From: Pseudomonadota bacterium
Lineage (GTDB): Bacteria > Pseudomonadota > Alphaproteobacteria > Rhizobiales > Rhizobiaceae
Reading direction: 5' to 3'
Length of the DNA stretch: 31,334 nucleotides
Assembly (NCBI GenBank): GCA_023399635.1
Contig: JAEWOP010000092.1
Span: 1-31,334 of the forward strand
This document shows, piece by piece, positions 23,640 through 31,334 of the stretch. Under the pieces are notes generated by a model. The model made no database searches, was not told where the DNA came from, and worked only from the letters and a program-made list of their open reading frames with translations. Made by a program: the position numbers and the translations under genes. Each line of letters starts with the position of its first letter. Within the stretch, counting starts at the first letter, position 1.

Positions 23640-24080
23640 TTATCGGCACCCTGTCTGGGCCTTCCTCCCGCCGTCGTAGCTGACGGCCAGTCCCGCCAAA
23701 AGCAGATGTTCCGCTGGCTGTAGCCCGTCCGCGAGCGTCACGTCCGCCACCACACGGCCGAAATACTTGTCCCCGGAGATGCGGTTCAACTGCACGGTCA
23801 TCGAGGCAGTCGCCAATTTCTCAAGCGCCAGGCGGGCTGCTTCGCCGGCCTCTCGCTCACTCGCACAAGATGACCGAAGCTCAGGTGTATCGATGCCGCG
23901 GATGCGGACGTAAACCTCCACCTTCTGCTGGGGCCAGGGCCTGGCCTCCACGAGAAGCGTGTCTCCATCGATCACACGGATGACTTGGGCTTCTACCGGA
24001 CCAACGATCTCGTCCCGTCCGGCGGCCTGAGCGTGGGTGGCAGCGAGAAACAGCAGGAGTGGAGTTAGCACGATCTTCAT
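23640..24080 (-). CDS. Secreted thermonuclease-like (SNase) protein
   Basis: SNase-family enzymes are calcium-dependent nucleases. With the ATG at 24078-24080 the product has 146 residues: signal peptide MKIVLTPLLLFLAATHAQA, then IRVIDGDTLLVEA (metal-binding Asp), VRIRGIDTPEL (the Arg and Glu eight residues apart, matching R35 and E43 of staphylococcal nuclease), and KYFGRVVADV with the second catalytic Arg. An in-frame ATG at 24099-24101 would add MKEFIPS; neither start has a good ribosome site. It lies just upstream of the broken Excalibur gene in the same direction. Likely periplasmic or exported; the substrate is inferred. Confidence 0.87.
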   Translation of the reverse strand: MKIVLTPLLLFLAATHAQAAGRDEIVGPVEAQVIRVIDGDTLLVEARPWPQQKVEVYVRIRGIDTPELRSSCASEREAGEAARLALEKLATASMTVQLNRISGDKYFGRVVADVTLADGLQPAEHLLLAGLAVSYDGGRKAQTGCR

Positions 24081-24081
24081 G

Positions 24082-24099
24082 GAAGGAATAAATTCCTTC
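24082..24099. repeat. Inverted repeat at the nuclease gene start
   Basis: GAAGGAAT (24082-24089) and ATTCCTTC (24092-24099) form a perfect 8-bp inverted repeat with a two-base centre, directly upstream of the preferred nuclease ATG and between its two possible starts. It could be an operator or an RNA hairpin hiding the start. Confidence 0.45.
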
Positions 24100-24130
24100 A
24101 ATGGCCGAAAGTCAATAGGATTATCTCCCT

Positions 24131-24349
24131 TTAGAAGTCGATGGCGCGTCCATTGATCTCCCAGTCGCCGAAGCGTGCGGGGTCCGCCCCGCCCCGCCCT
24201 CCGAGTTCCGTCGGCATCTCCTGCTGCTTCTCCGATTGCCGCCGCTGCTCGGCCTCCTCGAGTGCGCGCCTGGCTGCTGGAGAAAGCGCCTTCCTCGGCG
24301 TCATGTCCTCAGGTGTCACGGTGCTGTTGTCGTTGTCTGGCGTGTGCAT
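24131..24349 (-). CDS. DUF1674 protein (SDHAF4-like succinate dehydrogenase assembly factor)
   Basis: The 72-residue product ends PTELGGRGGADPARFGDWEINGRAIDF, the hallmark of DUF1674, homologous to eukaryotic SDHAF4, which helps load flavinylated SdhA. The N-terminal half is polar with a charged helix (SPAARRALEEAEQRR). The ATG at 24347-24349 is chosen because GGAGCAG precedes it; further upstream sequence runs towards the htpX promoter. A bacterial assembly role is inferred from the family. In alphaproteobacteria this gene is commonly near htpX/rsmB, as here, in divergent orientation. Confidence 0.88.
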   Translation of the reverse strand: MHTPDNDNSTVTPEDMTPRKALSPAARRALEEAEQRRQSEKQQEMPTELGGRGGADPARFGDWEINGRAIDF

Positions 24350-24445
24350 AATCTGCTCCGGCGTGCGGAATATTGAAATGAAACTGACGATGAACCACAT
24401 CTAGTGCGCTTAACGCAGGCAATAAAGCCGTTCTGGAGATCGAAA

Positions 24446-25408
24446 ATGAACATGATGCGCACCGCCATGCTGCTCGCTTTCATGACGGCCCTGTTCATGG
24501 GTGTCGGCTTCCTGATCGGTGGCCGCGGCGGCATGATGATCGCCTTCCTTTTCGCTGCCGGGATAAACCTGTTTTCCTATTGGAATTCAGACAAGATGGT
24601 TCTCTCTGCCTACCGGGCCCAGCCCGTGGACGAGCATAACGCACCTGAACTCCACCAGATGATGCGCCAGCTTTCCGCCAATGCCGGTCTTCCGATGCCG
24701 AAGGTCTATGTCTACGACAGCCCACAGCCGAACGCCTTCGCCACCGGGCGCAACCCGCAAAACGCGGCCGTGGCAGCTTCCACCGGACTTTTGCAGCGGT
24801 TGACACCGGAGGAGGTGGCAGGCGTCATGGCCCATGAGCTCGCCCACATCCAGAACCGCGATACATTGACCATGACCATCACGGCGACGCTTGCCGGGGC
24901 GATCTCGATGCTGGGCAATTTTGCCTTCTTCTTTGGCGGCAACCGTGACAACAACAACCCCCTCGGCTTCATTGGTGTGCTGGTGGCGATGATCGTGGCA
25001 CCTCTGGCCGCTATGCTGGTGCAGATGGCAATCAGCCGGACTCGCGAATACTCCGCCGATCGTCGCGGAGCGGAGATCTGCGGCAACCCGCTATGGCTGG
25101 CCTCCGCGCTTGGCAAGATCGCGGGCGCGGCGCAGGTGATCCACAACGATGATGCCGAGCGCAACCCGGCAACCGCTCATATGTTCATCATCAACCCGCT
25201 ATCGGGAGAGCGAATGGACAACCTGTTTTCGACCCACCCCAATACGGAGAACAGGATTGCTGCCCTGCAGCAGATGACGGCTGACTTCGGAACCGGCGCC
25301 TCGACGGGAGCTGTCGGTACTGCTAGACCCACGCGCACCGCGCGCTCCGTACCCAATACCGGCTGGGGCCGTGGTTCATCCGAACCGCGCAAGGGACCCT
25401 GGTCTTGA
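24446..25408 (+). CDS. htpX: Membrane zinc metalloprotease HtpX
   Basis: HtpX is an M48-family inner-membrane protease for quality control of membrane proteins. The 320-residue product has two N-terminal membrane segments (AMLLAFMTALFMGVGFLIG and MMIAFLFAAGINLFSYW), the zinc motif HELAH at 130-134, two more hydrophobic segments (around 150-170 and 172-195) and the third ligand region TREYSADRRGAEI. The variable tail after residue 280 is threonine/arginine-rich. The ATG at 24446 follows GGAGA at 24435-24439. The stop overlaps the rsmB TTG start (TTGA), so the two are coupled. Confidence 0.96.
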   Translation: MNMMRTAMLLAFMTALFMGVGFLIGGRGGMMIAFLFAAGINLFSYWNSDKMVLSAYRAQPVDEHNAPELHQMMRQLSANAGLPMPKVYVYDSPQPNAFATGRNPQNAAVAASTGLLQRLTPEEVAGVMAHELAHIQNRDTLTMTITATLAGAISMLGNFAFFFGGNRDNNNPLGFIGVLVAMIVAPLAAMLVQMAISRTREYSADRRGAEICGNPLWLASALGKIAGAAQVIHNDDAERNPATAHMFIINPLSGERMDNLFSTHPNTENRIAALQQMTADFGTGASTGAVGTARPTRTARSVPNTGWGRGSSEPRKGPWS

Positions 25409-26802
25409 ACCAAGAAAAGAAGAACAAGAAGCCGTTCAAGCATAAACCGGCAGGAGGACCCTCCCCTGCTTCGCGATCAGTCCCCAGTCCCAAGGCCGGT
25501 TTGGAGGTTCGCTCGACAGCGGCGAAGCTCCTGGCCGCGGTGGTCGACAAGAAGATCTCACTGGATGGAATCCTGGATCCCACCCATGGTAATCCAGCCT
25601 ACAAGCAGCTCAGCGAGCAGGACCGGGCACTGACGCGCGCAATCCTGCTCAGCGCGCTTCGTCATCTTCCTCGCGTCGAGTCGGCTCTTTCTTCCCTGCT
25701 GGCGAGCCCGCTGCCGCAGGGTGCGCGACCGCTTCATCATGTACTCTGTGTTGCTGCGGCCCAGATCCTTTACCTGGACGTACCTTCGCATGCCGTGGTC
25801 GATATTGCCGTTGAGCAGGCTCATCGGGATCCTCGCAATCGTCGCTTCGCCAAGCTGGTGAATGCAGTGCTGCGCCGTCTGGTGCGAGAACGGGAGGCGG
25901 TCCTCGAACAGATCGCCTCCGTGTCGCCCGTGCCGGACTGGTTCATGACGCGTCTGGTTTCAGCCTATGGCGCCGAAGCGGCGCGGGAGATCGCGGAGGC
26001 CCAACTCGCTCCGCCGGGGATCGACCTCACCGTGAAAGCTGATCCGGAGCGTTGGGCTGAAGAGCTTGATGCAAGGCTGTTGCCGACAGGGAGCCTGCGA
26101 CTTCCCTCTTTCGACGGCTCAGTCGCTTCTCTTCCAGGTTTCAACGAGGGGGCGTGGTGGGTTCAGGACGCCGCTGCCAGCATTCCTGCGCGACTGTTCG
26201 GAGACATCAACGGCAAGCGGATTGCCGATCTCTGTGCCGCGCCGGGTGGAAAGACGGCTCAGTTGGTCATGGCCGGTGCGGATGTGATTGCGGTGGAGCA
26301 ATCGGCTAATCGAATGGTGCGGCTGAAAGAAAATCTCCAGCGCCTTGGCCTGCAGGCTGAGGTCGTGCACGGAGACCTGTTTGATTACCAGCCGGACGAG
26401 TTGCTCGATGGCGTGCTTCTTGATGCGCCGTGCTCTTCGACCGGAACGACCCGGCGCCACCCGGACGTGCTGTGGACCAAAGGGCCGGAGGACATTGCCA
26501 AGCTCGCAGCACTGCAGGCGAGAATGCTTCGACACGCGGTCACACTCGTCAAGCCAGGCGGACTGATCGTATTTTCCAACTGCTCGCTCGATCCGATCGA
26601 AGGCGAAGAGCTGGTGTCTGACCTCCTCAGCGCCGATGAGACGGTTGAGCGCGTGCCGGTCGATCCAGCGCTTTGGCCGGGGCTTGAACAAGCCATTACG
26701 TCGGAAGGGGAATTCCGTACGACGCCAGCGATGTTGCCGCCACAAGACGGCTTCAGCGGTGGAATGGATGGTTTCTTCGCCAGCGTGCTGCGCCGGCGCT
26801 AA
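25405..26802 (+). CDS. rsmB: RsmB/NOP family RNA (cytosine-C5) methyltransferase
   Basis: The product is probably the enzyme that makes m5C967 of 16S rRNA. It has 465 residues. A basic N-terminal tail (QEKKNKKPFKHK) precedes a NusB-like RNA-binding domain (from about 35 to 160) and a SAM-dependent domain with IADLCAAPGGKTAQL. The two catalytic cysteines are C343 (DAPCSSTGTTRRHPDV) and C393 (FSNCSLDPIEGEE). The start is a TTG at 25405 overlapping the htpX stop, with AAGGGA at 25391-25396. No in-frame ATG fits the basic N-terminus. Confidence 0.93.
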   Translation: MNQEKKNKKPFKHKPAGGPSPASRSVPSPKAGLEVRSTAAKLLAAVVDKKISLDGILDPTHGNPAYKQLSEQDRALTRAILLSALRHLPRVESALSSLLASPLPQGARPLHHVLCVAAAQILYLDVPSHAVVDIAVEQAHRDPRNRRFAKLVNAVLRRLVREREAVLEQIASVSPVPDWFMTRLVSAYGAEAAREIAEAQLAPPGIDLTVKADPERWAEELDARLLPTGSLRLPSFDGSVASLPGFNEGAWWVQDAAASIPARLFGDINGKRIADLCAAPGGKTAQLVMAGADVIAVEQSANRMVRLKENLQRLGLQAEVVHGDLFDYQPDELLDGVLLDAPCSSTGTTRRHPDVLWTKGPEDIAKLAALQARMLRHAVTLVKPGGLIVFSNCSLDPIEGEELVSDLLSADETVERVPVDPALWPGLEQAITSEGEFRTTPAMLPPQDGFSGGMDGFFASVLRRR

Positions 26803-26894
26803 GCATTTCTTTACCCTATCAACGGATTGTATTCGAAGAAGCTAAAGGGTGGACCCGCTTAAGAGCGGCCGTCCAATCCCGGGAGTGTCCCAGA

Positions 26895-28577
26895 TTGACA
26901 ATGCAGCTCGCGGATCGCCGGAGACTGATGTCGTTCGGCTTGCGGGAAGTGCTCCGCCGTGCCTACCGGCAGACGGCTGCTTTGCGGCTGGCTCTTACCC
27001 CTTTTGCGACGTCTGTGCCCGATCGACTTCTGGTCGCCCCCACCGATCTGCGTTCGATCGATCCCTTTGTCGCAGAAGAGATCGCCGAAGGGCGATTTCA
27101 TCTTGCAGGCACATCCCTGGATACGGACGGCCACTCACCATTCTCAGCGGAGCTGCCATCTAAGGCCTTCGCACAACGACTGCATTCCTTTGCCTGGCTA
27201 CGGCATATTCGGGCACACCGGACGGAAGAATCCTGCGCCCGGACCCGTTCTATCGTCGCAAGCTGGATCGTGCTGCACGGGCGGCGTCCGAGAGGCGTCG
27301 CCTGGGAACCTGCAGTCGTGGCCGAACGGGTGATTGCCTGGCTTTCGCACTCCACCGTCGTTCTGCAAGGGGCAGAGGCCGGATTCTACCGCCGCTTCAT
27401 GAGAAGCCTGACTTACCAGGTGCGCTACCTGCGGCGGATCGTGCGTGGGCTGCCGACAGACGAGACAAGGCTGCGGATCCGTATTGCGCTGGCCATGGCT
27501 TCGGTCTCCATGCCAACCCGCAATGCCTTCATCAAACATGAGGGGCAGCGGCTGGACCGGGAGCTGGAGCGACAGATCCTTCCCGACGGAGCTCATGTGT
27601 CGCGAAATCCGCGCGTCATACTCGAGCTGATGCTGGACCTTCTGCCGCTTCGCCAGACCTACATCAATCTCGGCCATGACGTGCCCACCAAGCTAATCCC
27701 GACGATCGACCGCATGTACCCGGCGCTGCGGTTCTTCCGCCACCAAGACGGCGACCTTGCGCTTTTCAACGGTGCCACCTCGACGCCTGCAAGCGAGTTG
27801 ATGTCAGTGCTGCGCTATGACGAGACGGGGGGCCGACCTTTCAAGTCGATGCCCCATGCCAACTATCACAGGCTCTCTGTGGAGGGTGTCACCATCATCG
27901 TTGACACCGGCGCGCCGCTTTCCGCAGATCTCTCGCAGCAGGCACATGCGGGATGCCTCTCCTTCGAGATGTCATCCGGCCGCAACCGGTTCATCGTCAA
28001 CTCCGGCGCTCCGAAATTTGCGGCTCGTGAGCTAAGGCGCTTGGCACGATCAACGGCGGCACATTCGGCCGTCACGATCAACGAGACGTCCTCCAGCCGG
28101 TCCATGCGATCGTACGTCTGCGGCGCTTCCATTCTGGCCGGGGCTTCGGTCACTCAGTTGGAGCGGTGGGATGACCAGCATGGGAATGACTGGCTGCAGG
28201 CCGTGCATGACGGCTATCTCAGCGAGTTTGGCTACTTGCACGAACGAGAAATCGGCCTCAGCAGCAAGGGCAGCAAGATAAAGGGTCACGACAGGCTCTT
28301 CTCGCCGGAAGGCATGCGGGGGAAGAGCGACATCAGTGCTATGGCACGCTTTCATATCCATCCGGCTATCGTGCTGTTACAAAGAGACGAGGAAACGGTG
28401 GTGATGGTGGCGCCGGATGGGGAGGCTTGGTCCTTCACTGCGCTTGGTCTCGTTGTCACGATAGAGGAAGACATCTTCTTTGCCGATGTCTCGGGCTTTC
28501 GGACTAGCCAACAGATCACGGTTCCCTTTTCGCCGGGCAATCCGGAGATCCGGTGGATGCTAAAGAGGATGGAATAG
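26895..28577 (+). CDS. Heparinase II/III family protein
   Basis: The 560-residue product has an N-terminal alpha-helical part (to about residue 300) and a C-terminal heparinase II/III-like beta domain: FKSMPHANYHRLSVEGVTIIVDTG, then HAGCLSFEMSSGRNRFIVNSG, then HSAVTINETSS. The family contains polysaccharide lyases acting on uronate polymers. There is no signal peptide, so if enzymatic it may act inside the cell or on a precursor; its real substrate is unknown. Start: the TTG at 26895 lies nine bases after GGGAG, whereas the ATG at 26901 has poorer spacing; both give the same protein bar two residues. It lies between rsmB and purH. Confidence 0.85.
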   Translation: MTMQLADRRRLMSFGLREVLRRAYRQTAALRLALTPFATSVPDRLLVAPTDLRSIDPFVAEEIAEGRFHLAGTSLDTDGHSPFSAELPSKAFAQRLHSFAWLRHIRAHRTEESCARTRSIVASWIVLHGRRPRGVAWEPAVVAERVIAWLSHSTVVLQGAEAGFYRRFMRSLTYQVRYLRRIVRGLPTDETRLRIRIALAMASVSMPTRNAFIKHEGQRLDRELERQILPDGAHVSRNPRVILELMLDLLPLRQTYINLGHDVPTKLIPTIDRMYPALRFFRHQDGDLALFNGATSTPASELMSVLRYDETGGRPFKSMPHANYHRLSVEGVTIIVDTGAPLSADLSQQAHAGCLSFEMSSGRNRFIVNSGAPKFAARELRRLARSTAAHSAVTINETSSSRSMRSYVCGASILAGASVTQLERWDDQHGNDWLQAVHDGYLSEFGYLHEREIGLSSKGSKIKGHDRLFSPEGMRGKSDISAMARFHIHPAIVLLQRDEETVVMVAPDGEAWSFTALGLVVTIEEDIFFADVSGFRTSQQITVPFSPGNPEIRWMLKRME

Positions 28578-28660
28578 GACGTTTCTTCAGGCCGGAACCT
28601 GTGCTAACGCGGCCCTAATCGCCGCTGCCGCATTACCGCGCGTTTCCGAGGAGCACTCCG

Positions 28661-30277
28661 ATGGCCGTCGTTTCCAAGAAAATCCCCGCCCCTGACCAGA
28701 TCAAGATTCGCACGGCGCTGCTCTCCGTCTCGGACAAGACAGGGATCATTGAGCTGGCGCAGGCGCTTGCGGCGCAGGGGGTTCGGCTGTTGTCCACTGG
28801 TGGAACGCATAAGGCGATCGCCGCGGCAGGTCTTTCGGTGACGGATGTTTCGGAAGTGACGGGCTTTCCCGAGATCATGGACGGCCGCGTCAAGACGCTG
28901 CACCCAAACGTGCATGGTGGCCTCCTTGCTATCCGGGACGATGCGGAACATGTGGCGGCGATGAAAACCCATGGGATCGAGAGCATCGATCTTGCCGTCA
29001 TCAACCTTTACCCCTTTGAAGAGGTGCGCGCGGCGGGCGGTGACTATCCAACCACCGTCGAGAACATTGATATCGGTGGCCCTGCCATGATCCGGGCGTC
29101 CGCGAAAAACCATGCGTATGTGACGGTTGTCGTCGATCCTTCCGACTACCCGTCCCTGATCGAGGCATTGCGCGCCAACGACGGTCAGACTGCTTACGCC
29201 TTTCGCCAGAAGCTGGCGGCCAAAGCCTATGCCCGGACAGCGGCCTATGACGCAGCCATCTCCAACTGGTTTGCGGAGGCTCTTGATATCGAGATACCGC
29301 GCTACCGGACGATTGGCGGCGTCTTGAAGGAAGAGATGCGTTACGGCGAGAACCCGCACCAGAGCGCCGGATTCTACGTGACCGGTGAAAGCCGTCCCGG
29401 CGTGGCGACTGCCAAGCTGCTGCAGGGCAAGCAGCTTTCCTACAACAACATCAATGACACAGATGGCGCGTTCGAGTTGATCGGCGAGTTTCCTTCCGAG
29501 CAGGGCCCGGCCTGCGCCATCATCAAGCACGCCAACCCTTGCGGGGTCGCTACCGCCCCATCGCTGAAGGAAGCGTATCTGCGGGCCCTTGCCTGCGATT
29601 CAACATCCGCTTTTGGAGGCATCATCGCCCTCAACCAGCTTCTCGATGCAGAGACGGCGGAGGAGATCGTGAAGCTCTTCACCGAAGTCATCATTGCGCC
29701 GCAGGTATCCGAAGAGGCCAAGGCGGTGATCGCACGCAAGCCAAACCTGCGCCTGCTCGAAACCGGCGGCCTTCCTGACCCTCGTTCGCGCGGCCTTACG
29801 GCCAAGACGGTCGCCGGTGGGCTTCTTGTCCAGACACGCGACAACGGCATGATCGATGATCTTGATCTGCGCGTGGTGACCGCCCGGGCACCCACTGATC
29901 GCGAGCTTGAGGACATGAAGTTTGCCTACAAGGTGGCCAAGCACGTGAAGTCAAACGCCATCGTTTACGCCAAGGATGGCCAGACCGCCGGCATCGGCGC
30001 GGGCCAGATGAGCCGCATTGACTCGGCACGGATCGCGGCGATCAAGGCAGAGGAGGCAGCCAAGGCCAGGGGTTGGCTTGCTCCCATGACGAACGGATCA
30101 GCCGTGGCATCTGAGGCGTTTTTCCCGTTTGCAGACGGACTTTTGTCTGCCATTGCTGCCGGCGCTACCGCCGTCATTCAACCGGGTGGCTCGATGCGCG
30201 ACCAGGAGGTCATCGATGCTGCGAACGAACATGGCGTGGCCATGGTGTTCACCGGGATGCGGCATTTCCGGCACTAG
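28661..30277 (+). CDS. purH: Bifunctional AICAR formyltransferase / IMP cyclohydrolase
   Basis: PurH makes the last two steps of de novo IMP synthesis. The 538-residue product has the N-terminal MGS-like cyclohydrolase domain (ALLSVSDKTGIIELAQAL, LLSTGGTHKAI, DGRVKTLHPNVHGGLLA). The formyltransferase domain has RYGENPHQSA, LSYNNINDTDGAFEL, and the catalytic K289-H290 pair in CAIIKHANPCG. SDAFFPF reads as SEAFFPFADGL here. The C-terminal PGGSMRDQEVIDAANEHGVAMVFTGMRHFRH is typical. GAGGAG precedes the ATG. The 83-bp gap before it is probably its promoter. The 3' end overlaps the opposing MFS gene by 29 bp. Confidence 0.97.
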   Translation: MAVVSKKIPAPDQIKIRTALLSVSDKTGIIELAQALAAQGVRLLSTGGTHKAIAAAGLSVTDVSEVTGFPEIMDGRVKTLHPNVHGGLLAIRDDAEHVAAMKTHGIESIDLAVINLYPFEEVRAAGGDYPTTVENIDIGGPAMIRASAKNHAYVTVVVDPSDYPSLIEALRANDGQTAYAFRQKLAAKAYARTAAYDAAISNWFAEALDIEIPRYRTIGGVLKEEMRYGENPHQSAGFYVTGESRPGVATAKLLQGKQLSYNNINDTDGAFELIGEFPSEQGPACAIIKHANPCGVATAPSLKEAYLRALACDSTSAFGGIIALNQLLDAETAEEIVKLFTEVIIAPQVSEEAKAVIARKPNLRLLETGGLPDPRSRGLTAKTVAGGLLVQTRDNGMIDDLDLRVVTARAPTDRELEDMKFAYKVAKHVKSNAIVYAKDGQTAGIGAGQMSRIDSARIAAIKAEEAAKARGWLAPMTNGSAVASEAFFPFADGLLSAIAAGATAVIQPGGSMRDQEVIDAANEHGVAMVFTGMRHFRH

Positions 30278-31334
30278 CCGATCTCTCGGCAGTGGCGTCG
30301 GCCGGATAGGGCGTGCGCAACAGAAGCAGCAGGCCGCTTGCGAGAAACAGGATGAGGGTGGCCATCCCCAGGCGTGCCGATCCACTGCCATAGGTCACGA
30401 GCGAGAAAAACAGTGTCGCCATGAAGCTCGTCGCGCGGCCGGACAACGCATAGATGCCGAAATAGCGACCGGCATCGTCAGGGCTGACGCTGCGTGCCAG
30501 GTAGGAACGCGAGGAAGCCTGAACGGGGCCGAAGGCGATGCCGATGAGCAGGCCGAACAGGACATACGCCTTCTCTGCCGCGGTGCCGAAGAGCCCGCCG
30601 CTGTCTTCGATGCTCAGCTGCATGAGCCCAAAGAAGACGAAGCCAGGCCCTGTTGAAATGATCCCCAGGGTCGCGATCAGCAGCAGCACGAGGCTGATCA
30701 GCACCACCGTCTTTGACCCCAATCGCATATCCAGGCGACCGGCAATGAAACAGCCGAAGATGGCGACAACGTTCAGCAAGATCCCGTAGATGCCGATCTC
30801 GATCGTTGCCCAGCCGAACATTCCCGCGGCGAAGGCGCCGCCCAGGATCAGCAGGCCGTTCACGCCGTCCTGATACAGCATGCGCGCGATCAGGAAGCGG
30901 GCGATACCGGAACGCTTTCGCAACTCGCTGATCGTGCCCCTGAGTTCCACGAGACCCGAACGGACAGCCCGACCCATGGGCAGTCCTTTGCCAGCGTCCG
31001 GGGTAAAGAAGAACATCGGAAGGATGAACAGCAGATACCATCCGGCCGCAATCGGGCCCGTGATACGGGCATCTTCGCCAAGCGCAGGATCAAGGCCGAA
31101 GAGCGGTTCGATCCCGATGATCGTGAGGCCGGTTTCCGGACTACCTGCAAGCAGCGTCACGACAAGGATCAGCACCAGCATTCCGCCAAGATAGCCGAGA
31201 CCCCAAGCCAGGTTGGAGACCCTGCCCACCTCATTCTGGCTGACAAGACGCGGCATCATGGAATCATTAAAGACGATCGAGAACTCCGCCGCGATAGAGG
31301 CAAAGATCATCAGCAGGAGCGGCCAGATCAGAGG
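30249..31334 (-). CDS. MFS transporter, UMF1/Atg22-like (5' end outside window)
   Basis: The frame is open to the window edge; codons beyond the ATG at 31308 continue PLIWPLLLM, so the true start lies outside. The visible 362 residues contain about nine to ten hydrophobic segments. The motif ASIAAEFSIVFNDSMMPRLV, followed by SNLAWGLGYLGGM, resembles the UMF1 (Atg22-like) branch of the major facilitator superfamily. The loop carrying RGTISELRKRSGIARFLIARMLYQDGVN is also typical. Substrate unknown. The C-terminal tail (TAERSASAGNAASR) is polar. Its stop lies inside purH on the other strand. Confidence 0.85.
   Translation of the reverse strand, partial: PLIWPLLLMIFASIAAEFSIVFNDSMMPRLVSQNEVGRVSNLAWGLGYLGGMLVLILVVTLLAGSPETGLTIIGIEPLFGLDPALGEDARITGPIAAGWYLLFILPMFFFTPDAGKGLPMGRAVRSGLVELRGTISELRKRSGIARFLIARMLYQDGVNGLLILGGAFAAGMFGWATIEIGIYGILLNVVAIFGCFIAGRLDMRLGSKTVVLISLVLLLIATLGIISTGPGFVFFGLMQLSIEDSGGLFGTAAEKAYVLFGLLIGIAFGPVQASSRSYLARSVSPDDAGRYFGIYALSGRATSFMATLFFSLVTYGSGSARLGMATLILFLASGLLLLLRTPYPADATAERSASAGNAASR

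Noticed and set aside
1..31334. tRNA, rRNA, insertion sequence, prophage or CRISPR content
   Set aside because: No cloverleaf-like sequence, transposase, integrase, terminal repeats or spaced direct repeats were recognised, and gene content is uniformly core.

Overview
The window reads as the chromosomal replication-origin region of an alphaproteobacterium, most likely Hyphomicrobiales (Rhizobiales) and close to Rhizobiaceae (Rhizobium, Agrobacterium, Ensifer). This rests on gene order (fxsA?-secB-dnaQ-coaE-aroE-maf-ppsR // hemE-hemJ-rho-mnmE-mnmG-rsmG-parA-parB), a TrcR/DUF1013 gene, a HemJ-type protoporphyrinogen oxidase, DUF1674, a GC-rich coding style and dense gene packing. Genus was not determined.

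Layout. Positions 1-650 hold the tail of a CDS (possibly fxsA) and secB. Positions 654-4276 are a leftward, tightly overlapping run: ppsR, maf, aroE, coaE, dnaQ. Positions 4277-4674 are a gene-free stretch of about 400 bp with DnaA-box-like sites, an AT-rich segment, GANTC sites and a short repeated motif: the probable oriC, placed next to hemE as in Caulobacter and Sinorhizobium. To its right, hemE-hemJ, rho, mnmE-mnmG-rsmG and parA-parB all run rightward. Genes on both sides of the origin therefore point away from it, co-directional with the expected replication forks.

Three near-consensus parS sites lie on both sides of oriC: in the start of aroE, at the mnmE/mnmG junction and in the start of rsmG. 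With parAB at 11.6-13.3 kb they form a compact initiation and segregation centre. holA-lptE-leuS (13.3-17.5 kb) is a leftward overlapping operon. Rightward yggS, prpE and acs follow, with leftward trcR between the two acyl-CoA synthetase genes.

The right part (23.3-31.3 kb) holds a frameshifted Excalibur-domain gene, a secreted SNase-type nuclease and a DUF1674/SDHAF4-like gene (all leftward), then htpX-rsmB, a heparinase II/III-family gene and purH (rightward), and a truncated UMF1-like MFS transporter (leftward) that runs off the end.

Most genes are core housekeeping genes. No insertion sequence, prophage, CRISPR array, tRNA or rRNA was seen. The points most worth checking are the origin architecture, the parS sites embedded in codons, a 35-codon open frame in the rho leader that ends in an ATGA overlap inside the start of rho, and the single-base disruption of the Excalibur gene.
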